Source of the DNA: Pseudomonas hunanensis
Lineage (GTDB): Bacteria > Pseudomonadota > Gammaproteobacteria > Pseudomonadales > Pseudomonadaceae
DNA length: 46,717 bases
Assembly (NCBI RefSeq): GCF_013393325.1
Contig: NZ_QJRC01000079.1
Coordinates: forward strand, 1 to 46,717
Direction: 5' to 3'
A model generated the notes under the pieces. That model did no database searches, had not been told where the DNA came from, and saw only the letters and a program-made list of their open reading frames with translations. The translations under genes and the position numbers were made by a program. Shown piece by piece: positions 19,458-27,505 of this stretch (its first letter is position 1; every line of letters begins with the position of its first letter).

Positions 19458-19489
19458 AAAAAGGGAGGCCCTTGGGCCTCCCTTTTTTT
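19458..19489. terminator. bidirectional rho-independent terminator after serA
   Basis: AAAAAGGGAGGCCC pairs with GGGCCTCCCTTTTTTT around a 2-nt loop. T-tracts are present on both strands. It overlaps the stop of the convergent DUF4399 gene and can end both transcripts. Confidence 0.92.
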
Positions 19490-19964
19490 ATTTCACTTCA
19501 ACCGTGATCTTCTTCGATTCCACGCTTGGCTTGAACGGCACGTGATACTGGTCCCCCAGGATCAGTTGCAAGGTGTGCTTGCCCGGCGTCAGGGTGATGC
19601 TGGTTTCGGTCTGCGCCTTGCCGAAGTGCAGCACCTGCGGGCCCGCCGGCAGTGCGGTGCCAGCCTCCGGCATCAGGCTGGTCGGCAGCGGCATGTCAGC
19701 CACTGGCTCTTTGTCCACATCCACCAGCAGGTGGTGGTGCCCGGTGTGCGGGGTCTGATCACCCGCAGGCTTGAGGGCCATACCCTCGATGCCGAACTTG
19801 ACGGTGAAGGTCTTGTCGACCGTAGCGCCATCGGCGGGGGAAACGATGAAGACCTTGGCATCCTTGGGCGGCTCCTGGCTCTTCAGGGCGTCCGCGGCAC
19901 TGGCGAACACCGACGCGCCCATCAACAGACCGGCAACGGCAGCACGCGAAATTAGGCTGTTCAT
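19488..19964 (-). CDS. DUF4399-type periplasmic protein
   Basis: A 158-residue secreted protein: a Sec signal peptide (about 1-23, cleaved after ASA), then one immunoglobulin-like DUF4399 domain. It has the segment FIVSPADGATV at its start and a His-rich HTGHHHLLVD motif at about residues 72-81. A second, matching pattern (TPGKHTLQLILGD) follows. The His cluster suggests metal binding, but no function is established. Ends at the bidirectional terminator shared with serA. Confidence 0.82.
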   Translation of the reverse strand: MNSLISRAAVAGLLMGASVFASAADALKSQEPPKDAKVFIVSPADGATVDKTFTVKFGIEGMALKPAGDQTPHTGHHHLLVDVDKEPVADMPLPTSLMPEAGTALPAGPQVLHFGKAQTETSITLTPGKHTLQLILGDQYHVPFKPSVESKKITVEVK

Positions 19965-20020
19965 TCACTTCTCCTGTGATTCACTTATTGACCGCAGCCT
20001 GGGATCCGACGGCGGCGGTA

Positions 20021-20059
20021 GTTCACATTAGTTGAATTATTCGCCAAGGTGTTCACATT
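20021..20059. repeat. two direct GTTCACATT repeats, 30-bp period
   Basis: GTTCACATT occurs at 20021-20029 and again at 20051-20059, nearly three helical turns apart, in the 223-bp gap between divergent DUF4399 and the short binding-protein gene. Could be a pair of regulator half-sites; nothing else decisive is seen in this gap. Confidence 0.4.
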
Positions 20060-20187
20060 GTCTGACAGAAATATTTCGGTCAGGGTTAAACAATGCCGAG
20101 GCTTCAAGGTCATAGGCTGCGTTCGATCACGGCGAGGAAGAAAGCCGTGGCGACAGTATTCAATCTGCTAAAAGAAAAGGGGCATTC

Positions 20188-20679
20188 ATGCGTTCGACCA
20201 TAGGGGTACTGCTGGCAGTACTGATCAGTCCATTGGCCCAGGCGGAGCTGATCGACGAAATCGCCGACCGGGGCGAACTGCGCATTGCCGTACAGGCTGA
20301 TAATTCGCCGTACGCATTCAAACAAGACGACCACCTGACGGGTTTCGACATCGAATTTGGCCAGGACCTGGCCAGGGAGCTGGACTTGCGCGCCGAGTTC
20401 GTCGAAGCCCCTGCAACAGAAGTGCTGACGGGTGTCGAGAGCGGCAAGTACGACATCGCGCTCACGCCATCGACCGATGCGCTCAAGGGCGACGACGGCC
20501 CGCTCGATGTAAGCCTTCCGATTGGCGAAAAGAAGCTGGTGATCCCGTTCCAGAAGGACAACCCGGCGTTCGAAAGTGCGGTGAACAATGCGTTGCAGCG
20601 CTTGAAAGAAAGCGGACGCACTGCCGAGCTGGAGCAGAAGTGGTTCAAGGGCGTGCAGGAGACTGCGGCCGGGCAGTAA
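20188..20679 (+). CDS. short solute-binding-protein-like periplasmic protein (lobe 2 missing)
   Basis: A 163-residue protein with a signal peptide (about 1-20) and the start of an SBP_bac_3 domain: RGELRIAVQADNSPYAF, TGFDIEFGQDLARELDL and YDIALTPSTDA. The usual second lobe, about 80-90 residues, is absent; the sequence jumps from DALKGDDGPLDVSLPIGEKKL to the C-terminal helices (NNALQRLKESGRTAELEQKWF) that normally close lobe 1. The frame is intact, so this is a compact in-frame form, not an obvious pseudogene. No ABC permease is adjacent. It may be a sensor or binding module rather than a transporter part. Confidence 0.8.
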   Translation: MRSTIGVLLAVLISPLAQAELIDEIADRGELRIAVQADNSPYAFKQDDHLTGFDIEFGQDLARELDLRAEFVEAPATEVLTGVESGKYDIALTPSTDALKGDDGPLDVSLPIGEKKLVIPFQKDNPAFESAVNNALQRLKESGRTAELEQKWFKGVQETAAGQ

Positions 20680-20690
20680 GATTTATTGCT

Positions 20691-20740
20691 GCCTGTACCG
20701 GCCTCTTCGTGGGTGAACACGCGAGGAGGCCGGTACAGGC
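20691..20740. repeat. inverted repeat between convergent genes
   Basis: Perfect 15-bp arms GCCTGTACCGGCCTC (20691-20705) and GAGGCCGGTACAGGC (20726-20740) flank a further near-palindromic core with CGTGGGTGAACACG. It fills the whole gap between the short binding-protein gene and DUF523 and may act as a bidirectional terminator. Confidence 0.8.
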
Positions 20741-21244
20741 TTACAGTGACAGTTCAGCCAGCGCCTGCGCCGCCTGCTCCAGCTCCAATTCGCTGAACAC
20801 CTGCACCCCAGCCCGCCGCAACAGCGCCGTGGTCACCCCTTCCCCCGCTACCTTCACACCGCTGAACGTGCCGTCATAGGTCAACCGGTTACCACACGAA
20901 GGGCTACCCGCCTTCAACACCGCCACGCGGATGCCATGCCGCTGCGCCAGTTCCAGCGCCAGCTGCGCCCCAGCCAGAAACTCGGCACTGACATCGCTGC
21001 CCGTCACTGTGAGCACCTGCGCGCCGCCATCGAGCACCGCCCCGCCCTGCCCGCCTGGTATCTCCGCTGGCGGGCGCGGGGTCGGCAAGCCACCGGCTAC
21101 CTCCGGGCACAAAGCCACAACGCGCCCTTCGGCCTGCCACTGCTGCAACAGGCCCGGGTGCCCACTGGCCCGGCCGTCATAGCGCACCGGCTGCCCCAAC
21201 AGGCAGGCGCTGACCAACACCTTGGCCACATCAGAACGGGTCAT
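20741..21244 (-). CDS. DUF523 family protein
   Basis: A 167-residue cytoplasmic protein with the family's conserved Cys motifs: VSACLLGQPVRYDG at the N-terminus, ALCPEVAGGLPTPR, and KAGSPSCG near residue 105. The invariant cysteines suggest metal or Fe-S binding, but function is not known. The ATG at 21244 overlaps the 3' end of the prolyl hydroxylase gene by 14 bp and has AGGCGG upstream; a GTG two codons earlier is possible. Translationally coupled to the upstream gene. Confidence 0.87.
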   Translation of the reverse strand: MTRSDVAKVLVSACLLGQPVRYDGRASGHPGLLQQWQAEGRVVALCPEVAGGLPTPRPPAEIPGGQGGAVLDGGAQVLTVTGSDVSAEFLAGAQLALELAQRHGIRVAVLKAGSPSCGNRLTYDGTFSGVKVAGEGVTTALLRRAGVQVFSELELEQAAQALAELSL

Positions 21245-21854
21245 TGCCACGCCGCCTGAACCAGCCGGTCAACGACAACCGCTCACGCCTGGCCGGCAAC
21301 ACCTCGTGGGGCACTTCGCCGGACAGGAATATCACCAGGCAACCCGCCACTGGCTCCACATCGTGCTCGACACCCTCGGCCAGGAACATGCGCAACTGGC
21401 CGCCGTCCTCCGACTGCCACCCCTCGTTCAGGTACAGCACCGCCGAGACCATGCGCCGGTCATCGTCGCGAAAACGGTCCAGGTGCCGGCGATAGAACGC
21501 CCCCGGTGGGTACAAGGCAAAATGGCATTCGAAGTCTTCCAGGCCCAGGAACAGGCCCTGGTTGATCGCCAGCCGCAGTTGGTCCATGGCCGCCAGGTAC
21601 TGGTCGCAGGCCTCGGCCTGCCCCGGGTCGATCCACTGGATCTGGTCGCCGCGTATGGCTTCGCGCACCTCCTGGGTAGCACCACGCCCAACCCCCGCAG
21701 GGTTGAGTTCGCCTTCGGCATCACGGCGTCGGCACTCGGCCGCCAGCGCGCGCACCAGTTCGGCAGGCAGAAAGAGCGCCTGCTGGGACCAGCCTTGGGT
21801 GGCCAGATCGTCGACGACGGCCGTAACCATCGGGTGTTCAGGGGAGATGTGCAT
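21231..21854 (-). CDS. 2-oxoglutarate/Fe(II) prolyl hydroxylase (EF-Tu prolyl-4-hydroxylase type)
   Basis: A 207-residue dioxygenase. The iron ligands are His124 and Asp126 (RHLDRFRDDD) and His183 (GEVPHEVLPA), with Arg192 as the probable 2-oxoglutarate anchor (ERLSLTGWF). It closely matches what I remember of the P. putida PHD-like enzyme shown to hydroxylate a switch-I proline of EF-Tu, an oxygen-dependent mark related to animal HIF hydroxylases. The start at MHISPEHPMV (21854) is taken from that homology; in-frame ATGs up to 21872 exist and no start has a strong ribosome-binding site. Confidence 0.88.
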   Translation of the reverse strand: MHISPEHPMVTAVVDDLATQGWSQQALFLPAELVRALAAECRRRDAEGELNPAGVGRGATQEVREAIRGDQIQWIDPGQAEACDQYLAAMDQLRLAINQGLFLGLEDFECHFALYPPGAFYRRHLDRFRDDDRRMVSAVLYLNEGWQSEDGGQLRMFLAEGVEHDVEPVAGCLVIFLSGEVPHEVLPARRERLSLTGWFRRRGNDPF

Positions 21855-21976
21855 GGCGCGCATCATATCCATTCGCCCTGTCGCCGCACAGCGCCACTTG
21901 GCCGAGAAACACGCGCATATCTCGACAAACCAGCGCTGGGCCAAGGACAATAGCCACCTGCCGACAGGAGTCCTGA

Positions 21977-22729
21977 ATGCGCCGTCTGTTTTCCCTGATT
22001 CTGCTGATGATCTGCACCACGCCTGTCTGGGCAGACAACCTGGATCAACTGTACAAGGCCGCCGGCTGGCCCGACCAGCGCGCCCACTTCAACGATGCCC
22101 TGACCGCCGCCCAGGCGCGCTATCGCAACAGTTTGCCACCCGCCGTGTACCAGGCGCTGGTCAACAACAGCAACCAGCGCTTCCAGGCCCAGGCGGTAGA
22201 CCGTCGTGCCCAGGCGCAGTTGCGCGCCACCCTGGCCAACCCCTCGCCGGCCCTGGCTTTCTTCCAGTCGCCGCTGGGGCGCAAGGTGGTGGCAGCGGAA
22301 CTCAAGGCCACTCGCAAGGACGAACTGGCCAAGAATGCCAAGGGCCTGCCGAAGATCCAGGCCAGCGACGACCGCCTGCTGGTCATCGGCCACCTGGCCC
22401 AGGCCCTGCCAGCGCGTGAAGCCGGCGCCGAAGTCAGCCTGGCCATCGCCGGCGTGGCAGCCGACAGCCTCAGTTCGATGATCCCCGGCCTGTTCGGTGG
22501 CGGCCAGGCCCAGGGCCTGCTCGACGGCCAGCGCCAGCGCCTGATGAACCAGATCGGCGAAGACCTCAACAACACCTTGTTGTACGTCTACCGCGACCTG
22601 TCCGACGCCGAGCTGGAAGAATTCGCCACCTTCGCCGAGTCCCCTGACGGCAAGGCCTACTACCAGGCGGCCCTGGCCGCTGTCCGCGCGGGCCTGGCGG
22701 TTGGCCAGAGTACCAACGAGCTGAAGTGA
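21977..22729 (+). CDS. DUF2059 periplasmic protein
   Basis: A 250-residue secreted protein with a signal peptide (about 1-20, cleaved after VWA). The body is helical, rich in Ala/Gln, and shows the DUF2059-like C-terminal hairpin YRDLSDAELEEFATFAESPDGKAYYQAALAAV (two helices, about 205-240), here seen in two similar segments of the protein (around FFQSPLGRKVV and FAESPDGKAYY). AGGAG lies 8 nt before the ATG. Its stop abuts the stop of the convergent hydrolase. Function unknown. Confidence 0.82.
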   Translation: MRRLFSLILLMICTTPVWADNLDQLYKAAGWPDQRAHFNDALTAAQARYRNSLPPAVYQALVNNSNQRFQAQAVDRRAQAQLRATLANPSPALAFFQSPLGRKVVAAELKATRKDELAKNAKGLPKIQASDDRLLVIGHLAQALPAREAGAEVSLAIAGVAADSLSSMIPGLFGGGQAQGLLDGQRQRLMNQIGEDLNNTLLYVYRDLSDAELEEFATFAESPDGKAYYQAALAAVRAGLAVGQSTNELK

Positions 22730-23656
22730 TCAGCCCAGGCGCTGGTCGATGAAGTCGAAGTAGCGCTGGCGAATGCCCGGCAGCTCGTTGGCCAAGTGGT
22801 GACGGGCCTCGGGCAGCATCAGAATTTGCGGCTCGGCAAACTTGGCCTTGAGCACTTCAAGGTTGTAGGGCCAATCCACCGTGCCATCGGCCTCCCCCTG
22901 CACGATCAACGGCCGCCGCGAACTGCGTGGCGCGGCCTCTATGCGTTTGACCCATGCGATCAGTGCCCCCACCCAGGCGGTTGGCAGGCGGCGCGGTTGC
23001 AGCGGGTCGGCCTCCAGAAACGGCAGGAAGGCCGGGTCGTTGGTGTTCTCGCTGAAGCGGCGCTCGATGCCGTTCACAAAGTGACGCAACACCCGATAAC
23101 TCAATTTCGACCAGCGCCAGGAACAGGGCCGTACCAACGGTGCCAAGAGGATGACCTGGCCATCGATGGGGCTGCGCGCGCCTTGGTGCAGCAGGTGGTC
23201 CACGGCAATGGCGCCACCGGTGCTCTGCCCGCACAGGTGCCACGGGCGCGGCAGTTGCAGCGCCCGTGCCTGTTCGAACAACACCTCCAGCACCTGCTGG
23301 TACACCGCAAAATCACTGATGCTGGCCCGCTCGCCACTGGACAGGCCATGACCGGGCAGGTCACAGCTGATCACAGCGAAACCCTGTTTGAGTGCCCATT
23401 CGATCACATGCCGGTAGAGGCCCATATGGTCGTAATAACCGTGCAACAGGAACAGCGTTGCGATGGGCTGCTCGGGTAACCAGGCCTGCCCGACCAGGTC
23501 GAACCCCGCCGCCTGGAAGCCGCCCAGCCAGCTGTGTGCCGACAGGTCCAGGCCGTAGAAGCGCTGGTAGCCCTGGGCCTCGGCCGTTAACGGCTGGCAA
23601 GCGGTCAACGGTGCCAGGCAGGTGCGCAGGTGGTCGGGTTGAAAAGCAGCGGGCAT
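22730..23656 (-). CDS. alpha/beta hydrolase (lysophospholipase/monoglyceride-lipase-like)
   Basis: A 308-residue hydrolase of the Hydrolase_4 (serine aminopeptidase S33) type. LFLLHGYYDHMGLYRHV gives the oxyanion region, LCGQSTGG the Ser nucleophile elbow, and the C-terminal segment has the Asp of QGEADGTVDW and the His of PEARHHLANE. No signal peptide. The start at 23656 is favoured because GGA lies 8 nt upstream; ATGs at 23665 and 23671 are in frame. Likely acts on a lipid ester; the substrate is unknown. Confidence 0.87.
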   Translation of the reverse strand: MPAAFQPDHLRTCLAPLTACQPLTAEAQGYQRFYGLDLSAHSWLGGFQAAGFDLVGQAWLPEQPIATLFLLHGYYDHMGLYRHVIEWALKQGFAVISCDLPGHGLSSGERASISDFAVYQQVLEVLFEQARALQLPRPWHLCGQSTGGAIAVDHLLHQGARSPIDGQVILLAPLVRPCSWRWSKLSYRVLRHFVNGIERRFSENTNDPAFLPFLEADPLQPRRLPTAWVGALIAWVKRIEAAPRSSRRPLIVQGEADGTVDWPYNLEVLKAKFAEPQILMLPEARHHLANELPGIRQRYFDFIDQRLG

Positions 23657-23801
23657 CGGGTACATCCACATTGACGCAAGTATTGATCCGGAATCTTCAG
23701 CTCTGGCCGGCGTCATGGCAAGCTTGCTCACCTCGAACAACCAGCACCGATCTGGTTGTCGGATTACTGCCTTGCTCAAATCTGGAAATTTGCGCGATCA
23801 C

Positions 23802-23886
23802 TGTGGGAGCGGGCTTGCCCGCGAACACGGGCATAGCCCGTGCCATCCACCGCGTAGTCTGCTTCGCGGGCAAGCCCGCTCCCACA
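23802..23886. repeat. paired intergenic repeat (GCGGGCAAGCCCGC type)
   Basis: Perfect 24-bp inverted arms at 23802-23825 and 23863-23886 (TGTGGGAGCGGGCTTGCC and its complement) with a 37-bp spacer. The right arm contains AGCCCG-CT-CCCACA, which fits the IS110 guide segments better than the site actually occupied. Confidence 0.9.
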
Positions 23887-23904
23887 AAGGTCCACCGACG
23901 CTTC

Positions 23905-24474
23905 ATGAGTAGCCGAATCATCAAACCGTTGTGCACGGTGCTTGCCCTAGTGGTCGGCGTTGCCATCCTCTGGCAGGCCTACACCACCTTCCAGGCCCGC
24001 TACCTGCGCCCGTTCGACAACCAGACCACCCTGTTCGACGGCAGCCAACTGCACCTGCCCCCAGAACTGGCCGGCCCAGGCCCGATCCGCGTGGTGCACT
24101 TCTGGGACCCCGCCTGCCCGTGCAACGTCGGCAACCAGCAGCACCTGGGCGACCTGGTCAGCCAGTTCGCCGGCCAGAGCGTCACCTTCCATGTGCTGCA
24201 AAAGCCCGGCAGCCACGGCCAGTTGCCCGCCAACCTCTCCGCCCTCAAGCCGCTCGCCAGCCTGCCCGGCAGCGAACACCTGCCCGCCTCCCCGGCCGTG
24301 GCTATCTGGGACCGGCAAGGGCGCCTGGCCTACTTCGGCCCCTACAGCGAAGGTGCGGTGTGCAATGCCAGCAACAGCTTCATCGAGCCCATCCTCAAGG
24401 CCTTGCTCGATGGCCGCCAGGTCAGCGCCTCCAATACCCTGGCAGTGGGTTGCTACTGCCCTTGGGCGGGCTGA
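23905..24474 (+). CDS. DUF6436-like membrane-anchored thioredoxin-fold protein
   Basis: A 189-residue protein with one N-terminal membrane helix (about 7-28) and a periplasmic redoxin-like domain. Strand VVHFWDPACPCN carries a CxC pair at the position of the thioredoxin CxxC; a third Cys (GAVCNAS) and a C-terminal CYC pair (VGCYCPWAG) follow. FHVLQKPG and PAVAIWDRQGRLAYFGPYS are normal thioredoxin-fold strands. The layout suggests a thiol or metal-handling role, not proven. Its 3' end overlaps the convergent acetyltransferase gene by 22 bp. Confidence 0.8.
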   Translation: MSSRIIKPLCTVLALVVGVAILWQAYTTFQARYLRPFDNQTTLFDGSQLHLPPELAGPGPIRVVHFWDPACPCNVGNQQHLGDLVSQFAGQSVTFHVLQKPGSHGQLPANLSALKPLASLPGSEHLPASPAVAIWDRQGRLAYFGPYSEGAVCNASNSFIEPILKALLDGRQVSASNTLAVGCYCPWAG

Positions 24475-25019
24475 CGTACCCGCGCCGGGTTACCCACCAC
24501 CGTCGCACCCGCCGGCACATCCCGGGTCACCACACTCCCAGCACCCACCACGGCATTGTCGCCAATGGTCACCCCCGGCAGGATGATCGCCGCGCCGCCG
24601 ATCCACACGTTGTTGCCGATGGTCACCGGTCGCCCGCTCTCCAACCCGCTGCGCCGCAAGTCAGGGTCGAGAGGATGGTCGGCGGTGTAGATCTGCACGT
24701 TAGGGCCGATCTGGCAGTCGTCGCCGATGCGCACCGGTACCACGTCGAGGATCACGCAGTTGAAGTTCATGAAGGTATTGCGGCCAACACTGATGTTGTA
24801 GCCATAGTCGCAATAGAACGGCGGGCGGATCACCGCGCCTTCACCCACCTGGCCAAAGTGCTCCAGCAGCAGCCCGTGGCGCGCATCGTTGAGCAGTTCG
24901 ACACTGTTGTTGTAACGGTGCATCCAGTGCTTGTTGGCGATCTGCTCGGCCTGCAGCTCGGGGCAGCCGGCGTGGTAGAGCTGGCCTGTAAGCATCTTCT
25001 GTTTTTCGCTGAGTGACAT
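24453..25019 (-). CDS. maltose/galactoside O-acetyltransferase-like hexapeptide enzyme
   Basis: A 188-residue acetyl-CoA-dependent O-acetyltransferase of the Maa/NodL/LacA group. An N-terminal Maa domain (SEKQKMLTGQLYHAG) precedes the left-handed beta helix with hexapeptide repeats. YTADHPLD contains the catalytic His, and NVWIGGAAIILPGVTIG and NAVVGAGSVVT are typical coils. The start at 25019 has a perfect AAGGAG 6 nt upstream. It detoxifies or modifies sugars in relatives; the acceptor here is unknown. Confidence 0.9.
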   Translation of the reverse strand: MSLSEKQKMLTGQLYHAGCPELQAEQIANKHWMHRYNNSVELLNDARHGLLLEHFGQVGEGAVIRPPFYCDYGYNISVGRNTFMNFNCVILDVVPVRIGDDCQIGPNVQIYTADHPLDPDLRRSGLESGRPVTIGNNVWIGGAAIILPGVTIGDNAVVGAGSVVTRDVPAGATVVGNPARVRQPAQGQ

Positions 25020-25106
25020 GGAATCTCCTTCCCGGGGGCTATGCTCTGTTCGCGAATCCGCCGATGATCGGACCACATTTTCCGCTTGAACGCACAAGGA
25101 GCTTGC

Positions 25107-27470
25107 ATGAAGCGCAGCCTGACCCTGCTGGCCATGGTGGTTGCCGTGGCCGCCGGCGCCGGTTACTGGTACGTACAGGGCAAGCTACCGCAACGCGAAG
25201 GCGAGGTAGCCATTGCCGGCCTGCAAGCACCGGTCAGCGTGCGCTACGATGCCCGCGGCGTGCCGCACCTGCAGGCCCAGAGCGAGCCGGACCTGTACCG
25301 TGCGCTGGGCTACGTGCATGCCCAGGACCGGCTGTTCCAGATGGAAATCCTGCGTCGCCTGGCCCGTGGCGAGCTGGCCGAGGTGCTGGGCGACAAGCTG
25401 CTGCCCACCGATACCCTGTTCCGCAGCCTGCGCATTCGCGAACAGGCCGCCCTGATGGCCAAGCAACAGGACCCGCAGTCGCCGGCATGGCAAGCCCTGC
25501 AAGCGTACCTCGACGGGGTCAACAACTGGCAAGCCAGTCACCCCAAGCCCATGGAATTCGACCTACTCGGTATCACCCCGCGCCCGTTCACCGCCGAAGA
25601 CACCCTGAGCGTCGCCGGCTACCTGGCCTACAGTTTTGCTGCCGCGTTCCGCACCGAGCCTGCACTGACCTACATCCGCGACACTCTGGGCCCTGAATAC
25701 CTGAAAATATTCGACCTAGGCTGGCAACCCGAGGGTGCTCTGGGCACGCCGCTGGCCGCCGCCGACTGGCACGGCCTTGAAGCCCTCGCCCGCCTCAGTC
25801 ATGAGGCACTGGGCGACGCCGGTATCCCGCAGTTCGAAGGCAGCAACGCCTGGGCGGTAGCGGGTAACCGCACCCGCAGTGGCAAGCCGTTGCTGGCCGG
25901 CGACCCGCACATCAGCTTCGCGGTACCAGCCGTGTGGTACGAGGCCGAGCTGTCAGCGCCCGGCTTCAACCTGTATGGCTACTTCCAGGCGCTCAACCCG
26001 TTTGCGCTGCTCGGTCATAACCGTGACTTCGGCTGGAGCCTGACCATGTTCCAGAACGATGACGTCGACCTGATCGCCGAGCGCACCAACCCGGCCGACG
26101 CCAACCAAGTAATGATCGATGGCCGATGGCAGACGCTCGAAAAGACCGAGCAGCAAATCGCCGTCAAAGGCGAAGCGCCGGTCACCATCAACTTGCGCCG
26201 CTCGCCCCATGGCCCGATCGTCAACGACGTACTGGGCAGCACTACCGGCCCCACGCCCATCGCCATGTGGTGGGCATTTCTGGAAACCGAAAACCCGATC
26301 CTCGACGGCTTCTATCAGCTCAACCGCGCCGACACCCTGGGCAAGATGCGCGAGGCCGCCGCCAAGGTCCACGCCCCTGGGCTTAACTTTGTCTGGGCCA
26401 ATGCCCGTGGCGATATCGGCTGGTGGGCGGCGGCAAAGCTACCGATCCGTCCCGACGGCGTCGACCCCGCGTTCATCCTCGACGGCGCCAGCGTGCAGGC
26501 GGACAAGCTTGGTTTCTACCCCTTCAGCGTCAACCCGCAACAGGAGAACCCAGCGCGCGGCTACATCGTTTCGGCCAACTACCAGCCGCCAGCGGCGGTG
26601 CCGATACCGGGTTACTACAACTTGCCCGACCGTGGCCGCCAGCTCGATCGGCACCTGGCCAACCCCGAGGTGAAATGGGACACCCAGAACAGCCAGGCAC
26701 TGCAGTTGGACACTGCCAGCGACTACGGCCCGCGCACCCTTGCCCCGTTGCTGGCAACCCTGCGCGCAGTGGCCGAAGGTGACGAACAGAAGGAGCTGGT
26801 TGAGCAACTGGCGGCCTGGGCGGGCGACTACCCGCTGGACTCGACCAGCGCCACGCTGTTCAACCAGTTCCTCTACGAACTGGCCTTCGCAGCCCTGCAT
26901 GACGAGCTGGGCGACACCTGGTTCCCGGTGCTGATAAGCACCCGCGCCATTGACGCCGCCCTGCCACGCCTGGCAGTGGATGCAGACTCACCCTGGTGGA
27001 ACACCCGTGGTGGCAACCTGCGTACCGACCGTACAGCCGTTGTGCGCACGGCTTGGCAGAACAGCTTGAAACACCTGCGTGACACCCTGGGCAGCGACCC
27101 GGCCAGCTGGCAGTGGGGCAAGGCCCATACCCTGACCCACAACCATCCGCTTGGGGTGAAAAAGCCGCTGAACCTGTTGTTCAACGTCGGCCCCTTCGCT
27201 GCACCCGGCACCCATGAAGTGCCGAACAACCTCTCGGCGAAGATCGGCCCGGCGCCATGGCCGGTTAACTATGGGCCATCGACACGGCGGCTGGTCGACT
27301 TTGCCGATGCCGGACAGGCGCTGACCAGCAACCCGGTAGGGCAGAGCGGCGTGCCGTTCGACCGGCATTATGCGGACCAGGCCGAGCGGTATGTGCAGGG
27401 GCAGTATCAGCGTGCACAGATGGGGGTGATTCCGGCGCAAAGTACCTTGCGATTAGTACCAGGCGAATGA
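25107..27470 (+). CDS. periplasmic penicillin-acylase family Ntn amidohydrolase (possible acyl-homoserine-lactone acylase)
   Basis: A 787-residue precursor with a signal or anchor sequence (about 1-20). Residues 30-245 form the alpha chain and spacer, ending at the autocatalytic site GSNAW; Ser246 would be the N-terminal nucleophile of the beta chain, as in penicillin G acylase and PvdQ. TRSGKPLLAGDPH follows, as in the family. Its neighbours match those I recall around P. aeruginosa PA0305 (HacB), an AHL acylase, so it may be that orthologue. AGGAG precedes the ATG at 25107. Confidence 0.88.
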   Translation: MKRSLTLLAMVVAVAAGAGYWYVQGKLPQREGEVAIAGLQAPVSVRYDARGVPHLQAQSEPDLYRALGYVHAQDRLFQMEILRRLARGELAEVLGDKLLPTDTLFRSLRIREQAALMAKQQDPQSPAWQALQAYLDGVNNWQASHPKPMEFDLLGITPRPFTAEDTLSVAGYLAYSFAAAFRTEPALTYIRDTLGPEYLKIFDLGWQPEGALGTPLAAADWHGLEALARLSHEALGDAGIPQFEGSNAWAVAGNRTRSGKPLLAGDPHISFAVPAVWYEAELSAPGFNLYGYFQALNPFALLGHNRDFGWSLTMFQNDDVDLIAERTNPADANQVMIDGRWQTLEKTEQQIAVKGEAPVTINLRRSPHGPIVNDVLGSTTGPTPIAMWWAFLETENPILDGFYQLNRADTLGKMREAAAKVHAPGLNFVWANARGDIGWWAAAKLPIRPDGVDPAFILDGASVQADKLGFYPFSVNPQQENPARGYIVSANYQPPAAVPIPGYYNLPDRGRQLDRHLANPEVKWDTQNSQALQLDTASDYGPRTLAPLLATLRAVAEGDEQKELVEQLAAWAGDYPLDSTSATLFNQFLYELAFAALHDELGDTWFPVLISTRAIDAALPRLAVDADSPWWNTRGGNLRTDRTAVVRTAWQNSLKHLRDTLGSDPASWQWGKAHTLTHNHPLGVKKPLNLLFNVGPFAAPGTHEVPNNLSAKIGPAPWPVNYGPSTRRLVDFADAGQALTSNPVGQSGVPFDRHYADQAERYVQGQYQRAQMGVIPAQSTLRLVPGE

Positions 27471-27505
27471 CCGAGAAGGGCTGCACAGCAGCCCCAATCA
27501 CACCG

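Noticed and set aside
25107..27470. Naming the acylase hacB outright
   Set aside because: Domain and neighbourhood agree, but substrate specificity of these acylases cannot be told from sequence.
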